Position numbers and translations under genes: made by a program. Below are positions 25,056 to 37,278 of a stretch of DNA of 64,000 nt, in pieces (the first letter of the stretch is position 1; every line of letters begins with the position of its first letter). The notes beneath the pieces were generated by a model. The model was given only the letters and a program-made list of their open reading frames with translations, had not been told where the DNA came from and did no database searches. Location: the NCBI GenBank assembly GCA_025716855.1, contig JAIXMQ010000060.1, positions 1-64,000 on the forward strand. Reading direction: 5' to 3'. Origin of the DNA: Pilaira anomala. Lineage: Eukaryota > Mucoromycota > Mucoromycetes > Mucorales > Mucoraceae.

Positions 25056-28000
25056 ATGGATTACTTTTCAAAATTTAAAAAACGTATTATACCACCAAAA
25101 GTACAACTTACTGCTGCTATGCAATTAGCAAAGTTCCACAAATGCTGGGACTACGTTCATGTAACACTTGTTTTTTTTTCTTTTTTGCTGTTTAGTATTA
25201 AACTAAAAAAAAAAAAAAACCAACCTTTTTGTTTTTTTTTTTATTTATTCAGAATATCTTTATAGCAGAAGATAGAAAAACCAACTTACATGTAAAACAA
25301 ACGGAAATATCAGAAAAGTTAAGACAAATGGTGGATATGCTGGTGAATGAGGAAGCACAACAAGAAGATAATACAACAGGAGTATGTATGGAATATTTCT
25401 TAAAGAATGGTATCTTACAATACTTGGTAAACATGTCTGAGAAGATGGATTATCCAGAAGGTATACGTGGGGAAGCGATTCGAACGATTGCATCTATGGT
25501 TGATTTATTAGATGATCGATTCTTGGTTCATAACGCAGTTCATAAACCGACCATCAAGTTATTACGATTTTGTGTACTGGATGAGCGACAAAGTGAATTA
25601 TATCACGAAGATTTAGTGGATTTGATGTATATTATTTGTTCTAAAATCCATGGTTTTCCTGCTCTACTTAATATCTTTTTTCATGATAAACAATGGTTAA
25701 CTACACCTCAAAAGACTGCAAATAGTACACAAGTGCAACAACAACAACAACAACAGAGTAATAGTTTGGATCCAATGCCTGAATACGAGTTTTTATTGTT
25801 TACTTATTTATTACGTTTTGTACATCGAGAAGGAAGGTCAGGAGATTTTGCAAGAACTGGACTCTTGTTTTTAATGGAAATGGCTACAGGACAATTAGGT
25901 GATTTTATACTTGAATCAGATTTCGCCACCATCATGTCCGCAGGACTAGGCGCACTTTACTCTCAATTACCACGTAAACTTATCATCAAGGACGAAAATG
26001 AGATCAATAGTAGTCCAGCTTCTTATCTCTTGGGTCAAGACACCGATCCTCGTATGTTTCCATCCGAAGAAGTAGGTGTTGAACAATCCAATTCAGCACA
26101 ATTTAAATATCAACTTGATTCATTTCTGAAACTTTTAGAATTTTGTCAAGATATTCTTTTACGATGTCCAAACGATGCTATCTCGGAACGATTGTTACAA
26201 TGTATTCGTATGATCTTTTTAGAAAATATCTTGTATCCATCGATACTCGAGTGCTCAGATATTGATGGTTCCTCTGTAGCTGTTGTGAGTTATATTGATA
26301 TCATTTTACAAACTGTGCAACAACAAGATTTAGCTTTTGTAATTGTTGGGTTTTTAATGGATGCCTCAAACGATGAATTGATCGATGATCTAGCCAAATT
26401 TACAGAGAATACAACAACCACTTCACTTTCATCCAATACACACAACTTATTTTCAGGTGTTGAATTCGATCGATTCAAGAGTTCACCTTATTTTACAGCT
26501 GCAGAAAGGTTTACATTGAAGGATTTAATCTTTAGTCGACTTAAATCTAGTTCTCAACCTACTGTGATTGCAACTCTAAAACTTTTAAAGACCTTGATTG
26601 TGAAACACTGTCGATTTGCCAATCGACTTTTATCTACTGTGCCAGAAAATACTCAACATGGAGAAGCAGCAGCAGCAGCAGCAGCAGCAGCAATAGTACC
26701 ACCACCACCACCTTCTACTATTATTTCACATCATATTCGGGAAATTGAACTTTACTTTTCCTTGATATCTGCAATGGATCAAGTACATGCAAATGATATA
26801 TTAACACTTGGGTATCAAGATTATTTACGAGATATGGAAATGATGATGGATCAAGATTGTTGTTTTCAACAGGCAACAGAACAACCTGAAACCAGTACAT
26901 CCAAGTCCGAAAGACGTCGTAGTTTCAAGTATGGGCAAAGAAGTAGTAGTGGTAGTAGTGGTAGTAATGCATTGGATCCATCATGCCAACAAGGTGCGCA
27001 CGAGAAAAAAAAGAAACACACCATCCTGATACAACAGAGACGAGTTAGACATCGTATTCGACCTACGGATACATTAATTCAGATTTTGTTGGGACTATTA
27101 TCCCATTTCTTTGCACAATCCTCTGAACTTAATTTAGCTTTGACGGGCGTGATCAGTGCCTTAGCTATTTGTCCTTACCGTAGTTTAGAAGGATGGATCT
27201 CGTTTTCAGAATCAGATCGAACGCATGCCAATGATGTATTGAATCTGACAACACGAGGGCCAGTGATACCATCCACGGATGAAGAGCATGGTGGGATTCG
27301 AGGACAAGATATATATGCATTATCAGCTATTAAAGAACAAGAAAGAGAACAAGGAGAAGATGATGATCAATCCATTGATTTTGGTGCAGACCGTAATTCG
27401 ATCCGAATGACTGCACCTACTCAATTCAAATCTTTTCCTCCTTTTTATACTTTATTTCGTACTTTAACACAACAAATTGATTATTATCGATCTGAAGTAG
27501 ATGGTTTTGATGGCTTGTTGGATGAAAGATGGAATGGCTTATTGTTTGGTGAGTCGAGTATGGCTTATGGTGTACCGGGTACACCGATTCCAAGTAGTAG
27601 TAGTTCAACAAGAAGGGCAACCCATGGTTTTGGTGATTCACAACAACAAGGTAATAAAGTGTTTGGTGGTGGTGGTGGTGGTGGTGGTGGTGGTGGTACA
27701 CAACAACAACAACAACAACAACACCAACCACAACAACAAAGAAGAAATTCACTTAGTGTTTCAAAAAATAATACGACTACAGCACCTATACCACCAACAC
27801 CATCCAAGTCACTTTCTTCTTCTACTATTACTACTACAGCCGCTGTAGCAGCCGCTGTAGCCGTTGTAGGTACTATGACAAGTACATCTTCAAGTAACTT
27901 GGCTAACCAACCACAAACACTTCAATCACAATCACCTATTATCAATCCACTTTCACCTTTAGCGATTCATGCAAAAAAGACAACACAAGTGAGAATCCAG

Positions 28001-28258
28001 CCACTCTTTCCGTCCAACTTTGAGATTGAACGAGATGAACCTATTTTAAATTTAGATGAAGAAGATGAAGATACCTTTGCTCCTCGACCTAGCTTAAATG
28101 CGAACCCATCCGAAAGGAAAAAGATGGATAAAAGTACAGAGATTTCCCTGAGTATGTTATTAAATAATGTGGTGATTTTAGAAGAAACAATTAAAGAACT
28201 TGTAGCCATTATGCAAGTGAGAAGAAGTTTAGGGATCGATAGTATAAGATACACTTGA
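25056..28258 (+). CDS. FHIP/FAM160-family (FTS-Hook-interacting) protein
   Basis: Exons 25056-25160 and 25253-28258 (1036 aa). The N-terminal half is helical and matches the FHIP (RAI16-like) pattern: FHKCWDYVHNIFIA, DDRFLVHNAVHKPTIKLL, YHEDLVDLMYIICSKI, EYEFLLFTYLLRFVHREGRSGDFARTGLL. FHIP proteins bind Fused-Toes and Hook and couple early endosomes to dynein, which in hyphae means long-range endosome transport. The C-terminal third has low-complexity inserts: poly-Ala near 26670, poly-Gly then poly-Gln at 27665-27745, Ala/Val-rich 27838-27870. A short conserved helix ends the protein. The 3-kb second exon is unusually long for this genome. Confidence 0.85.
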
Positions 28259-28352
28259 AGAAAAAAATAAAAATAAAAATAAAAAATAAAAAAATGTTTC
28301 TATATAATACATGTATATTATTCTCTATTTATTATTATTCTATTTTCACTAT

Positions 28353-29996
28353 TTATGTACTACTTGTGGAAGTAGAAGTGGAAGGGTAAATATAGTTTGG
28401 ATTCGTGGAGGGTAAGACAAAACCACCTGCATCATGTTTTGAGTTTCTTTTTGTTGTTGTTGTCTTGTCATCCTCTTCTTCTTTATCATCATCGCATCCG
28501 CCTCTAAAGACAGCTCCAGAATGATAGGAAGAGGCTAATTCTTCGTATTCTTTATTGGGTAAATAATTTGGATAGTTTTGTTGTTGGGTATTTAAATAAA
28601 AGTTGGAGAAACCAGGTTGATATTGGTTAAATGGTGGTGGTGGTGGTGGTGAAGGGCTTGGGGTGGGTCGGCGATAATTGCTGCTTGTGGTAGTAGTAGA
28701 AGTAGAATTGGATTGCATTGGACGAGGTGCACTAGTGGGTGGAATGGGACGAGGCAGGTGTGTGGTGGATGTGGATTGCGTAGGACGAGGTATAGGTGGA
28801 CTTATGGGGAAAGTGGGTCGTGCTGTACCTGTTGATGTGGATTGAGTAGGACGAGGAATAGGTGGGTTTGTGGGTCGTGTTGTTGATGTGGATTGGGTAG
28901 GACGAGGTATCGGTGGAGTTGTTGTGGTTTTAGTAGAACTTGATTGTGTAGGAAAAGATGGAGGAGTGGAAGAAGTAGGACGACTGGAAGCGGAGTGTAT
29001 GGGAGGAGAGATTGTGGATTGTGTGGGAATAGGTGGAGGTGATGACAGGTCAAGCTGGTCTTCTAGTAGTACGACTTCATCGGGTTTATAAAAGGAGTAT
29101 TGCTTGTGCTGCTCTTCTTCCAATGAGATATGCCTTGGCGGTAACACAATGGGGTCATTACTATTACTTTGAACGGAAGAAGTACTGCTGATAGGTACAG
29201 GAGGCAAGTCTTTACTATGATGATGATTATTATTGACTTTGGTGGTGGGACTCCAATCTTCAACTGATTTTATAAGATATTCTAATAGACCTTTTGTTCT
29301 TTCTTCTGCTTGATAAATTGGTCTTTCTTCACCTAATTTTAAAGGGGTCACATACAATTCATCCACGATATTTTTACCAAAGGTAGATATGATATTTGTC
29401 TTTCCAGCCATAGCACTCATACCCTCTAATAAAGTATAAAGACCCTTTCGAGTGGTGATTCTTTTAAAGTTTTCCATTTCTATTTCATCCAACTCTGTAA
29501 GATGATCCAAGTGAGTTAACTGATCCTCTAAGGCAGCAATTTTATCTAGAGAAGATAAAGAGCCTTGTAACTGATCTATCTTTTCTCTTAATTTACGTTT
29601 TTGATCTCTTCCAGGTTGTAAAGAAGCTTCCTTGAGAGAGATGATTTTCATGTTTTCTCGGTATTGATCTATAGAGTCCGAGAATTCCATCATGATATTT
29701 GACCATTCTAATAAGGCGTTTCCTAATTTATTAGTTACATCCTATCATCATGTTATTAGTTGATACTACATATATAGAGAGGGGGGAATAAATAAAGAAA
29801 TATGTACATTGAAATCATCACCAAGTAAGGCACCAAATGTCATTAAATTGTTGGCAGAGACTCGATTATTTTCAGCAAATTGAGTTATATCTCTACTTGA
29901 TTTTGCAGAGTAGTAAAGTACTCCATTTAATCCTTTTTCTGATAAAGGTTTATTACTATCTGATTTATGAAATGGATTTCCAAAAGACGAAAACAT
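28353..29996 (-). CDS. PIL1: Eisosome Pil1/Lsp1-like BAR-domain protein
   Basis: Minus-strand exons 29808-29996 and 28353-29741 (525 aa; yeast Pil1 about 340). BAR-type region at residues 20-240: DVTNKLGNALLEW, DSIDQYRENMKIISLKEASLQ, PGRDQKRKLREKI, LEDQLTHLDHL, ending GEERPIYQ..ER. This is the pattern of eisosome coat proteins, which shape plasma-membrane furrows. The extra length is a Pro/Ser/Thr-rich tail with about five near-copies of PIPRPTQSTST (DNA about 28690-28990), absent in yeast Pil1 and likely disordered or SH3-binding. The 66-bp intron splits the N-terminal segment from the BAR core. Confidence 0.82.
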
Positions 29997-30220
29997 AGTG
30001 TTATATACGTTAAAAAAGTAAAAAAGTAAAAAAAAAAAAGAAAATGTATTTTGTAAACAAGCTTATTTATACTTTTTTTTATACTGCTTGAATGACATCA
30101 TTTTCGCTGCGAAGATCAGAAAAGGAATTTTTTATTTTAAGAATATTATCCGTGAATGTATACATAATTTTTTTTCTTTTTTCCCTTTTTATAACTTTTT
30201 TAACTTTTTACATTAACAAG

Positions 30221-30328
30221 ATGGGGGTTTCTTTACTTGCTTATGTAGTTACATTTTTCTTATTTCTTATAAACTATGTCATGACCATATGTGCACTTGT
30301 ATTTCCAAAGTGGTAAGAAAAGACCGTT

Positions 30329-30368
<40 letters not shown>

Positions 30369-31162
30369 CTAAAAAAAGAATTATAGGTTAACTTTTGTTA
30401 CACCCGTTCCGTTTTATATGGAGACCAATTATGGATTATTTAAATTATGCAGAAGGTGATTTTTAATAAGCTATTCTATCTTTTTATAAAAGTGATGATT
30501 AATTATTATATTATAAAGCATGACAAGAGAATGTAGACCTTTTCCTTCTTCGGAACATGGTGATTGCCAAGAAGGTAAATAGGAGGAAAAGAGGTGGTCA
30601 ACTGATATCGTTACTGACACCCTTTTTTTTTTTTTTTTTATTTATGAGTAGATGGATTTTGTGAATTATGGCGTGCAGCAGCAGCAGGAATGGTATTAGC
30701 AGTTATCATTGGTGGATTAACTTTATTTGGATTATTAGCCACGATGTGTAGTGAAAGACGTAAAAGATCCAAAGCATGGGCACCATTATCATTGTAATTA
30801 TTTAACATGTTATAAAAAAAAAAAAAAAGACAGCACAAATGATTTAACCTTTTCTCTTATTATATTATTATTATAGTATGTTTTTAATCTACGGTAAAGA
30901 AAAGTTACAACAAAAAAAGTTTAAAAGAATCGTTCTAATTCCTTCTTTTTTTTTATTTTATATCTCAGCTTTACCACAAGCATTTTCAATGGGTGCAATT
31001 GCATACTTATTCAATACAAGTTCAACATTTTATATGGGTACACGGTATAACTTTTCATTTATATTATGTACAATTTGTTGGTGTACAAGTGTTATTTTAT
31101 CCATTGTACTTTCATTAATTGCAATCATCAGTCCACCTGAATATTATCAACAACTTCATTAA
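30221..31162 (+). CDS. Four-TM claudin/SUR7-like membrane protein
   Basis: Exons 30221-30312, 30387-30455, 30519-30574, 30652-30793, 30877-30893, 30969-31162 (189 aa). TM1 LLAYVVTFFLFLINYVMTICAL, an extracellular loop with W..F..P and several Cys (LFKLCR...ECRPFP...GDCQE), TM2 AGMVLAVIIGGLTLFGLLATMC, basic loop ERRKRSK, TM3 FMFLIYALPQAFSMGAIAYLF, TM4 FILCTICWCTSVILSIVLSLIAII. This topology and the first loop fit the claudin/PMP22/SUR7 superfamily of fungal cortex proteins. The 17-nt exon 5 is required to form TM3; retaining the next intron (75 bp, no stop) would insert a charged stretch. An upstream in-frame ATG at 30092 exists but adds a second hydrophobic segment. Confidence 0.7.
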
Positions 31163-31313
31163 ATTTTTTTTTTTTAAACTTTTCGGTATATAAATACGTA
31201 TTCTGTGCACGTTTTTTCATTGTTATACAAAGAAAATTATTTTTTTTTATGGCTAAATTATTATTTGTGTGAGTGAAGCGAGAGAGAAAGAAAGAGTGAG
31301 AGAAAAAGAGAGA

Positions 31314-31318
<5 letters not shown>

Positions 31319-31346
<28 letters not shown>
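31319..31346. repeat. (GA)n microsatellite between convergent genes
   Basis: Purine-only GA repeat within the 387-bp gap (31163-31549) between the SUR7-like gene and SUR2, in a wider GA-rich zone (31270-31450). Nothing else was seen in this gap. Confidence 0.85.
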
Positions 31347-31549
31347 TAGGGAAGTAAGGGAGTACAGTAAATTAATTTAATAGAGTATGTATAGTAGAAT
31401 GAACAAAATAGTAATAGAAGAAGAAGAAGAAGAAGAGGGGAAAGAGGTATGACAGTTATGTGTTGCAGTAGTATTATTAGTAATATGAAAAGAAAAGAAA
31501 AAAAGTATTTATAATGAGGGGTTGGGGTTGGGGTTTAGATGAAAGGTTA

Positions 31550-32646
31550 TCAATCCATCTTTTTGAATCCACCTCTTTTCTCGGCTTCTTTGATTGTCAT
31601 TTCCGTACCTAATATTTTATCCCAAATGGTGAAAAAAGGTTGACTAAAGTTCTTTTTGACTCCATAAGACTGATGATGAATATCGTGACTATACATATAA
31701 AAGTTGGTTTTTGTTATGAATTCAATTATATATATATACAAGCTTACTATTGAACATTATTTCCGAATATGAATTGTAATGGGTCCCATGGAAGAGCATA
31801 ACCACAATGATCGTCCACTTTTTTATAAATATAAAATGTAAGATTTTTGATGTATTTTATATCTATTTTTTTTTTTTTTTTACCTGTCTTTAATGTTGAA
31901 AATGTAAAGAATATCATACTCATTTTTGGTGACATTCTTGTCAATTCAAAAGCGACAGTAGCACCAACTGAATCCAACAAGAATCCTTCGACCGGATGAT
32001 TATAAAGTGCACCAAATGCATAAGGCACGTATAATCTGTGATGATGAGAATGAACATGTTTATACAAGAATTTGTTGATATGAAATAATCGATGAAAAAA
32101 GTATTGATGAGCATCCATGATGAGCCTATATATAAATAGGATAAGTTACATGTTTCCATAGAAACTATATATATATAAAGCTTACATGGCAGATATAAAT
32201 TGAGTTACAGGTATCATGATCCAATACACGAATTTAGCCAAAATATTTGCTAAATGATAGGAAATACCCAATCGATGGGTAACGGATAAAAAGAAGCCGG
32301 ATAACCAGCTCAAAGTGTTTTCTTCTTCAATGGCATATCTTACCGGGTCAACTGGATGTAATACCATCAACCCCAGCATGACTTGAACCACTTGTTGAAA
32401 TCCAACCATACACAATACTCGCATTAAACTTACTTTATTCCTCTTTTCCATATCGCCTAATGTATGAATTCGATATTTTTCAAAGAATGGTATATTTGCC
32501 TTCATGATAAAGTAAAAGAATGTTGAATATGTCCAATAAGCGACAATAGGAACCCATAGTGCAAGTATTTCATCCGACCAAGGATCTTTACTTGTGAAAG
32601 ATTGTAATCCACTTGTCAAGAAGTGTGAAGTAGCATTCATATTCAT
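31550..32646 (-). CDS. SUR2: Sphinganine C4-hydroxylase (fatty acid hydroxylase superfamily)
   Basis: Minus-strand exons 32186-32646, 31884-32125, 31748-31817, 31550-31688 (303 aa). It hydroxylates C4 of dihydrosphingosine/dihydroceramide to make phytosphingolipids in the ER. The di-iron His boxes are present: DAHQYFFH, HSHHH and, spanning the last junction, YHDIHH. Membrane segments occur around ILALWVPIVAYWTYSTFFYFI, VLCMVGFQQVVQVMLGLMV and YWIMIPVTQFISAM. Conserved YAFGALYNHPVEGFLLD and WDKILGTEM agree with SUR2. Length is near the family norm (about 300-350). Confidence 0.93.
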
Positions 32647-32723
32647 TGCACTTTTTTTTTTTTTTTTTTTTTTTCTTCTTCTTCTACTTTCTGTTATAAA
32701 GTAAAAAGTATAGAAAGTAAGAC

Positions 32724-32779
<56 letters not shown>

Positions 32780-32834
32780 CAATAGGAAGTAAAAGAGAGA
32801 AGAGAAGAAGAAGAAAGTTTGTTGTTGTTCCCTT

Positions 32835-32869
<35 letters not shown>

Positions 32870-32991
32870 CGCCAAACTTCATTTCGGAGTAATATATCAG
32901 AAAAGTAACAGAAGGGAGGAGATTAAAGTGAAATAATTTCTCGCAACTATTAAAATCTGTATCCTTCTTTTTCTGTTTTACTCTTTTTTAA
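32647..32991. promoter_or_regulatory. Divergent promoter with (GA)n and long T tracts
   Basis: 345 bp separating SUR2 (minus) from the Ldb17-like gene (plus). It contains a T run at 32651-32674, (AG)n of about 24 units at 32728-32776 and another T run of about 30 at 32840-32869. GA and poly-T tracts disfavour nucleosomes, so a shared promoter is plausible. Confidence 0.5.
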
Positions 32992-34594
32992 ATGGATGAC
33001 GATACAATTGAATACTTTTTCGATAATGTCGATAGCTTTTATGCTGGTAAAAGAAGAAGACACACACACACTCTCTTGCTTTTTTTTTTGTGTATAGAAA
33101 AGTAACTAACTGTACGAATAAATATTTTGGTTTGAAATAGAATTAGATGAAGTATTGAATCGACCTTATTCAACAGAAGAAGACGTACAGAGAATTACAA
33201 CACAATATATTCGATTTTTAACTCGCTATCAACGTAAGAGAATAGAAAGATTTCCTAATTTGCACTCTATAGATATTTAACTTATTATATAGAGGACTTT
33301 TTAAAGAGTTCAGTAGAATTCGCACAAGTTGCTTATAAATTAATCGATTCCAAACTATGTCTTGATTTCAGTACTGTGGTACTTGGTCACGTTTTAAATA
33401 ACCATGCACTTGTTTCTCAAGATAAAACTGAATTATTAGTTTCCTATTCTCTTTTACTCTATGCAGGTAAAGATGAACCGAGATGGATGAACTATATCTT
33501 GTTAGAATCAATTCAATCAAGAAGAAATCGTTTATTATGTAAAATTATGACCGAAATCAGATTAGGTTTTTATACTACTTATAAAATGTTGAGTGTTTCT
33601 TTTGCTCTTTGCTTTGAAATGTATAAATTAGCTAAAGTAGAAAAAGAGGATTTAGGTATGTAATAATAATAATAATAATACACTCCCTTTTCCTTTTTAT
33701 TTACATACTATATATAGACTTGTTGGACATCAATCTTATCAACCATTTTCTGGATCTTGTGGAAGAAACACGTGCTGATTCTGATGAGTCCTTTAATTAT
33801 GATGTCATTCGTTTGATTTTGGTATTAAATGAACAATACATGATGTCGGGTTTAAATCAAAACCTTGTTTTGGATGTATTATCAAACCGTATAGGCATAT
33901 CGGATACATTTAGTGCTAATCTGATCTTTATGTTGAATCGATCCAGTAAGTTTTTTTTTTTTTTTTTTTATCTGATAAGAAAATAATCCATTAAAACCCA
34001 CTTTCTTTTTCCTATAGATGACACTTGTGTTCAAATGTTAATTTTAAAGTTACTCTATGGTATATTTATTACACCTACATTATATGAATATTTTTATACC
34101 AACGATCTATATGTTTTGGTTGATATTACCTTGAGAGAATTATGTGATTTAGGCGATACAAAGGAAGCTCAAACAGTAAGTAAATACATATTCAAAAAAA
34201 AAAAAAAAAAAAAAAACTGAAAAAATTTTCCCTTGTATAGCTGCGTGATGCTTATTTAAGAGTGCTAGAACCTTTACTAGAAAATACGCAACTCAGATTA
34301 AGACCTTATAAAAAGCAAGAGACACATAAAACATTAAAAGCATTACTAAATCCAGGTATGCAAAGAAAAGTGAATTCAACCACAAAAAGAATTGTGAATC
34401 GAATCATAGAGAATTGGTGGGAAAAGTTATGTGGCTATTACAATGATAATGTCGATTCCCCTAATCTATCCCATAACTCTCTTTTATCCTCTTGTGCTTC
34501 TTCTGTTGGTCCAAGTACACCAAACGATGTAGATGAAGTTTCGGCTATCATACCTCGTAAAGATGTTGTAGCTGCAGCAAAACAATGTAAATAA
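32992..34594 (+). CDS. SPIN90/Ldb17-like actin and endocytosis regulator
   Basis: Exons 32992-33046, 33141-33233, 33293-33655, 33718-33945, 34018-34175, 34241-34594 (416 aa). An all-helical protein with the SPIN90/Ldb17 leucine-rich domain: FNYDVIRLILVLNEQYMM, NRIGISDTFSANLIFMLNR, MLILKLLYGIFITP.LYEYFYTNDLYVLVDI, then RDAYLRVLEPLLENTQL. In yeast Ldb17 acts with Sla1 at cortical actin patches during clathrin-mediated endocytosis, and SPIN90 activates Arp2/3. The C-terminal Ser/Asn-rich tail is short and lacks the Pro-rich SH3 ligands of yeast Ldb17. The domain call is strong; the role is by family. Confidence 0.87.
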
Positions 34595-37278
34595 ATAAAT
34601 AAAAATAAAAAAAAATTAGATAGATTTTAATACACTCTATATATCAAATATATATATATATATTAATAGAAAGAGAAAGAATCCTTCTTTCTTTTTTTTT
34701 ATACAATTCTTTATTTGACCTTTCAGGGCAGACCAGATATGCTCATCAACTACATACATTTAAATAAGGACCCTTTTTTAAAATGTTGTTGCGTAGCACA
34801 CATATTGATTATTATTATTATTTTTTTTTTTTTTTGAGGAAAACATGTATTATACTATTCATGTTGCCATAGTAACAAATTATTTTTTCTTATCAGATCT
34901 TTCAAGATGCCCAGTTTGAAAATAAACAAGTAGTATTTTCTGAATCCTACAATTATTAAAGCTTATTTTAACTACACTGTTAAATAACGATAGTTGAGTG
35001 AGAGGGTTGTTTGTCACCGGAGAGCTCGCATTCACCCACTCATCACTGCTGGATAATCTAACATCTATCTGATTTATGTAGAAGGACTCTCACATCAGTC
35101 TTTCCTATAAAAAAGAGTTGCGGCTTATATTTATCAGACCGATGCATTTAATCTGTATGTTGTGCTTTCAAAAGCTTTATGTATCCAACTTTATTTAATA
35201 ATAGCATGATAGGTCGCAAGAAAAAAAAAAAAATTAAAGTGTCGTACTTTTCTAAAAAAAAACAGTGTCGCATGATTCAGGAAAAGAGTATCGTTCTTTT
35301 CAAAAAAAAAAAAAAAATGATTCCTAATCGCTATCAGCACCGTTAATATAAAAATTAGCAATCGTTATAAAAATACCAAAGTTTTGCATTAAAAATTGGT
35401 TTTTTTCATTCCAGCCCAAATCTTTTTTTTTGTGTGACGTTATTGACTATGTTGGCGATGTTGACGTGAGTTGACGTTTATTTTACTCGCTTTTACGCTT
35501 TTTGACCTATGTATTAGAGATTTCTCTCTTCATTTACACATCGTCTGAAGAAACTTATCAATCGTCGACAGATATAACGCAAAGATGTCCCTTGGTCAGA
35601 AGACGCAAAATGGCTGCTGCAAAATTCAGAATATGCAATATGAAAAGAACAACGACACTATTCTCCTGAATCATGCGAAAAACATGCGACACTGTTTTTT
35701 TTAAAAAAAAAGTGCTACACTTTAATTTTTTTTTTCTTGAGACATCATTTTGTTCAAAAGGTGTATATCAATGTCAAAAAAAAAAAAATTATCAACTGAA
35801 GTGTTTGTTACTCTTTACACATGATTTTTATTAACTCTTTATTTTTTTTTTCTGCGCACGCGAGACAAACAGACTTTAACTATTCACTTTTCTTTTTGTT
35901 CTTTCTTTTTTTTTTTCTTTATTCCAAAACAGGAATTCTTCTTGCCTATACTATCTTGTTTACTTACCATATATTATTCAGGCAAGAGATTAATATCAGG
36001 AAATAATATATATTGTTGTCAATGGCAAGACACATCGTAGCTCTATGTAGTATCTATATTACAAAGATGTAATTCATTGTTTATAACAAATGTTCCTTCG
36101 AATATATTGTATTAACCACACTATTAGCGAATAGTGCGTTTTTCACATATTTTGCGCATCCAGTGAATGAGGGTAAACTAGGAAACCGATAAATATTAGA
36201 CTCTTGCTGATAGGAAGAGTGATAGAAAGAGAGAGGCGATGAAGGAGAGCGAAATTTCCTCTGTGACTGATCAATCGATTACTATTCAAACCGTTCTTGC
36301 TGGTACAGGTTCAGATGATATAGAGGTATAACGGGATTTGGAACAGAAAAGAATGGATGGTGTTTGTATTTCAAGTTTAAATCTAGCCAACAAGCGTATA
36401 CTGATGCATCACAACTGTCGGATATATTCGACTCCTCGCGATGAAACGATCTTTTTAATTTGCTTACTCTGTAAGTAAGCACTTTACGTCCAAAACCAGT
36501 GAAGCTTTTTTAATGCTCATTTTAATTCCACTATACAATTGTCATTCTCAAGAACTGATAAAATGAATTGGTAGGCAATTGGAAAGAGTTGACAAAAAAA
36601 AATCACGTTCCTTTTTTACAAATCATATACTTTGGGTAGTGTCAAATGTGTGTCAAATGAAGGAGACGTGTTAAGTTTAAATCAGTACATAATAAACAGG
36701 GTTTCAAAGCCTAAAATGTGTGTGGTGATCAACGTGAGGGCAAAAAGATTTGTATCATCATGCGTTATATGGAGTTTTTTTCCCCTCTCTTCTCCCAAGC
36801 GATATTAGATTAATAAATGCAATCAACGATCAAATTGTTCAAGACCCTCGGTCAAATGCCACCTCTTCCGAAGATATAACTAACGCATCCAGTTAGTTTG
36901 AAGGGAGTTGCATCTGAAACTGTAAACAAGGTTGAAGCCGCCCGGCTCCAGATCCACCAGTAAATTGGTTATCGAGTGAGAAGTTTGTATCACAAAAAAA
37001 AAAAAAAAAATTACGGTTGATCATAAACAACTGTATTATATCATATTAACTGTTCAATTATAAAAAATATATATGTGTATGCCTTAGTTTACTTTATTTT
37101 CTAAAGACTTTATCCCTTACATTTATTCAACAAGGAAACCTTTTTTTTTTTTTTTACTCCTTTTGTGAACATCTGAAATCAAAACATGGAGCAACACGTC
37201 CGATTTTTTTTTTTGAAAAGGTCCGAAAACCAAGTTTCTTTACCCCTTCTTTTTTTTTTTCTTTTTTTTTTAAAAAAA
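34595..37278. other. Long intergenic region with an inverted-repeat element and decayed sequence
   Basis: 2.7 kb. It contains the MITE-like element at 35217-35739 and, at 36239-36470, what looks like decayed coding DNA: an ATG-initiated run (MKESEISSVTDQSITIQTV) broken by stops. I identified no intact gene. Confidence 0.5.
35217..35739. mobile_element. MITE-like inverted-repeat element, 523 bp
   Basis: Left arm about 35217-35301 and right arm about 35648-35739 are reverse complements over about 85-90 nt with small indels. The ends read CAAG(A)n ATTAAAGTGT; inner parts read ACAGTGTCGCATG and ATTCAGGA. Each arm repeats a short AGTGTCG-type motif three times. The interior has no ORF. No clear target-site duplication was found. 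Probably non-autonomous. Confidence 0.65.

Noticed and set aside
27426..27852. Minus and alternate-frame ORFs inside the FHIP-like gene
   Set aside because: Shadows of the poly-Gly/poly-Gln coding tract; the plus frame is continuous with the conserved FHIP domain.
30092..30220. Upstream in-frame ATG for the SUR7-like gene
   Set aside because: It adds a hydrophobic leader that does not fit the four-TM plan; 30221 has a better context and matches the family start. Not fully excluded.
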